Of a stretch of 8,745 bases of DNA, positions 7,026 to 8,745 are shown piece by piece (within the stretch, counting starts at the first letter, position 1; each line of letters begins with the position of its first letter). The notes below the pieces were generated by a model, which worked only from the letters and a program-made list of their open reading frames with translations, made no database searches and was not told the DNA's origin. The stretch is from the NCBI GenBank assembly GCA_002389295.1, contig DGOE01000074.1:1-8745 (forward strand), written 5' to 3'. Both the position numbers and the translations under genes were made by a program. The stretch is from Flavobacteriales bacterium UBA4474. GTDB taxonomy: Bacteria > Bacteroidota > Bacteroidia > Flavobacteriales_D > Sanyastnellaceae.

Positions 7026-8745
7026 CCCTCAACGACATCAGGGAACGGGTCAATGTCTTCCTCCACCCTCGGAGAGAGCGGGTATTGAGCACCTTTCGGA
7101 CCCTGAATGTTTTTGTCACCCTCCTCGCATTCGGCAGCCTGATTGCGTACTACGGATACCCGTTTGCCTCCGAAATGGCCGACCGGCTCATCACCGTCAT
7201 CAAGGCGGGCTTTGGGTTTTACATCCTGCACTTTTTGGTGCGCTGGTCCTTTGATTTTCACCCCGTTCGCTTCCTCAAGGCCCACACTTTTGAAGCCCTG
7301 ATGATGGCCACGCTGCTGCTGGAGGGCCTCAGCGACATCCTCACAGGACAGGTCTTCTTGGGGCGGGCACTGTCGCCACTGGGGATAGAAACCGTCGAAG
7401 ATTGGACCGTCTGGCTCGTCCAGGCCTATTTCCTTGTGGTGCTCGTCATCGAGATCTCGGACAGGGCGCGCACACTGCCCCGCTTTCGCTTCCATCCCGC
7501 CACGCTGTTCATCTTTTCCTTTCTCTTCCTCATCCTCTCCGGAACGGGCCTGTTGATGCTGCCGGAAATGACCATGGATGGACTGGGCATGCCCTTTTTT
7601 GACGCGCTGTTCACCTCCACCAGCGCCACGTGCGTCACGGGCCTCATGATCGAGGACGCCGAGACCTTCTTCTCGCACAAAGGCCATGTCGTGCTCATGG
7701 TACTCATCAAGCTGGGCGGACTGAACATCATCGCATTCGGCTCGCTCATAGCCCTGCTGGCGCGCTTTGGCGTGGGGGTGCGCCAGCACGAGGTCATCGA
7801 GGATTTCGTCAACCGCGGCTCCATCCTCGGCAGCCGCAGCATGTTGGGTCGGGTCATTCTCTGGAGCATCGGCATCGAAGTCATCGGGGCCCTCATGCTC
7901 TTCATTTTTTGGCCGGGTCAACTTTTTGAAGGGCCGGGGGATCGCCTCTTCAACAGCTTTTTCCTGTCCATCAGCGCCTTCAACAATGCCGGCATTTCCC
8001 TGTTCAGCGGTGGGCTGGCGGACGCCCGTGTCGGCAGCGCTTGGCTGGTACACTGGACCGTCACCCTGTTGGTCTTTGTCGGCGCACTGGGCATGGTGGC
8101 TGTGTTTGACCTCTTTGGCCCTGACAACCTTCGAAATCGCATGCGCAAACCGTGGAAGCGCATCGGATTTGCCACCAAAATTGCCCTGTACTACTCTTTG
8201 GGCCTGGTCGCCTTTGGCACCATCAGCTACCTCCTCCTCGAAGGCGGCCAAGGCGGCACACTCGACGGCATGGGCTGGACAGGACGCATCACCACGGCCG
8301 TATTCCAAAGCGCCACGCGCACCAGTGGTTTCAACACCGTCGACATTGGTGCAGTGGGCACGCCCATGCTGTTCCTGATCATCATTCTGATGTTTATCGG
8401 GGCCTCGAGCTCTTCAACAGGTGGCGGCATCAAAACCAGCACCTTCGCCGTCGTCATCGCCCACGTGATGGGCACCATCCGGGGTCGCCAGCACCCCCAG
8501 CTGTTCCGCAAGAGCATCGGCATCACCATGCGCGGCCGGGCATGGGGCATCCTCATGTTCTTCATCGTGTTCAACCTCATCGGCACGCTGGCCTTGACCC
8601 TCACCGAGCCGCATATTTTGGCAGAATCGAACCGGGGCTTCTTGCAGTTGTTGTTTGAGCAAGTCAGCGCACTCGGAACCGTGGGGTTGAGCACAGGCAT
8701 TACAGGAGACATCAGCACGCTGGGTAGGGGCATCCTTATCGCAAG
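7022..8745 (+). CDS. trkH: TrkH/KtrB family potassium transporter membrane subunit with N-terminal membrane extension (partial, 3' end missing)
   Basis: The frame is open from ATG 7022 to the right edge (574 codons). The core begins near residue 157 (FHPATLFIFSF) and shows all four pore repeats of the SKT superfamily: FTSTSATCVTGL (197-208), SISAFNNAGIS (316-326), SATRTSGFNT (430-439) and SALGTVGLS (549-557), with filter glycines G207, G324, G436 and G555. The gating region GASSSSTGGGIKTSTF (460-475) matches the KtrB intramembrane loop. It should take up K+ through the inner membrane together with a cytoplasmic TrkA/KtrA regulator, which is not in this window. The first 156 residues are extra compared with KtrB and hold about four hydrophobic stretches (26-45, 58-76, 90-108, 129-146); long forms like this are, as far as I recall, common in Bacteroidota. 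The start overlaps the kinase stop as ATGA. Only the last part of the fourth repeat is missing. Confidence 0.92.
   Translation, partial: MTLNDIRERVNVFLHPRRERVLSTFRTLNVFVTLLAFGSLIAYYGYPFASEMADRLITVIKAGFGFYILHFLVRWSFDFHPVRFLKAHTFEALMMATLLLEGLSDILTGQVFLGRALSPLGIETVEDWTVWLVQAYFLVVLVIEISDRARTLPRFRFHPATLFIFSFLFLILSGTGLLMLPEMTMDGLGMPFFDALFTSTSATCVTGLMIEDAETFFSHKGHVVLMVLIKLGGLNIIAFGSLIALLARFGVGVRQHEVIEDFVNRGSILGSRSMLGRVILWSIGIEVIGALMLFIFWPGQLFEGPGDRLFNSFFLSISAFNNAGISLFSGGLADARVGSAWLVHWTVTLLVFVGALGMVAVFDLFGPDNLRNRMRKPWKRIGFATKIALYYSLGLVAFGTISYLLLEGGQGGTLDGMGWTGRITTAVFQSATRTSGFNTVDIGAVGTPMLFLIIILMFIGASSSSTGGGIKTSTFAVVIAHVMGTIRGRQHPQLFRKSIGITMRGRAWGILMFFIVFNLIGTLALTLTEPHILAESNRGFLQLLFEQVSALGTVGLSTGITGDISTLGRGILIA

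Noticed and set aside
6602..8308. A 568-codon minus-strand open frame opposite the heptose kinase and trkH.
   Set aside because: Its composition is biased (many E, D, G, Q, H), typical of the antisense frame of a high-GC gene, and both genes on the plus strand have full family motifs.

Overview
The window looks like a piece of chromosome from a high-GC member of the Bacteroidota, possibly a marine Flavobacteriales-type lineage. Several things point that way: the RecR sequence style (GDTTAFYI, a start of the M-E-x-x-S-R/K-L type), a kinase-only heptose-7-phosphate kinase directly followed by a TrkH/KtrB protein with a long N-terminal membrane extension, and no clear Shine-Dalgarno sequence before the starts examined. 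The taxon is an inference; there is no rRNA or other decisive marker here.

Layout. Bases 1-2049 hold two minus-strand genes: recR and, coupled to it by an ATGA overlap, a family 2 glycosyltransferase that runs off the left edge. The glycosyltransferase carries about four C-terminal membrane helices followed by the start of what looks like a Rossmann-type domain. A 205-bp divergent intergenic region (2050-2254) separates this pair from five plus-strand genes: a PAPS-type sulfotransferase (2255-3199), a sodium:solute symporter (3266-4753), a class I aspartate-type aminotransferase (4777-5976), a PfkB-family heptose-phosphate kinase (5973-7025) and a TrkH/KtrB potassium transporter subunit that runs off the right edge (7022-8745). 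There are no RNA genes, insertion sequences, CRISPR arrays or long repeats that I can see.

How the genes fit together. The last three genes are tightly packed: the aminotransferase overlaps the kinase, and the kinase overlaps trkH, each by ATGA. The symporter ends only 23 bp upstream of the aminotransferase, so 3266-8745 is probably one transcription unit; the sulfotransferase, 66 bp further upstream and followed by a small hairpin, may or may not belong to it. Functionally the window mixes DNA repair (recR), surface-glycan chemistry (glycosyltransferase, sulfotransferase, heptose kinase), amino-acid metabolism and ion or solute transport. Most of it looks like ordinary housekeeping chromosome. 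The less ordinary points are the composite glycosyltransferase, the atypical PAPS loop of the sulfotransferase and the extra N-terminal membrane domain of TrkH. I found no convincing evidence of a wholly new system.
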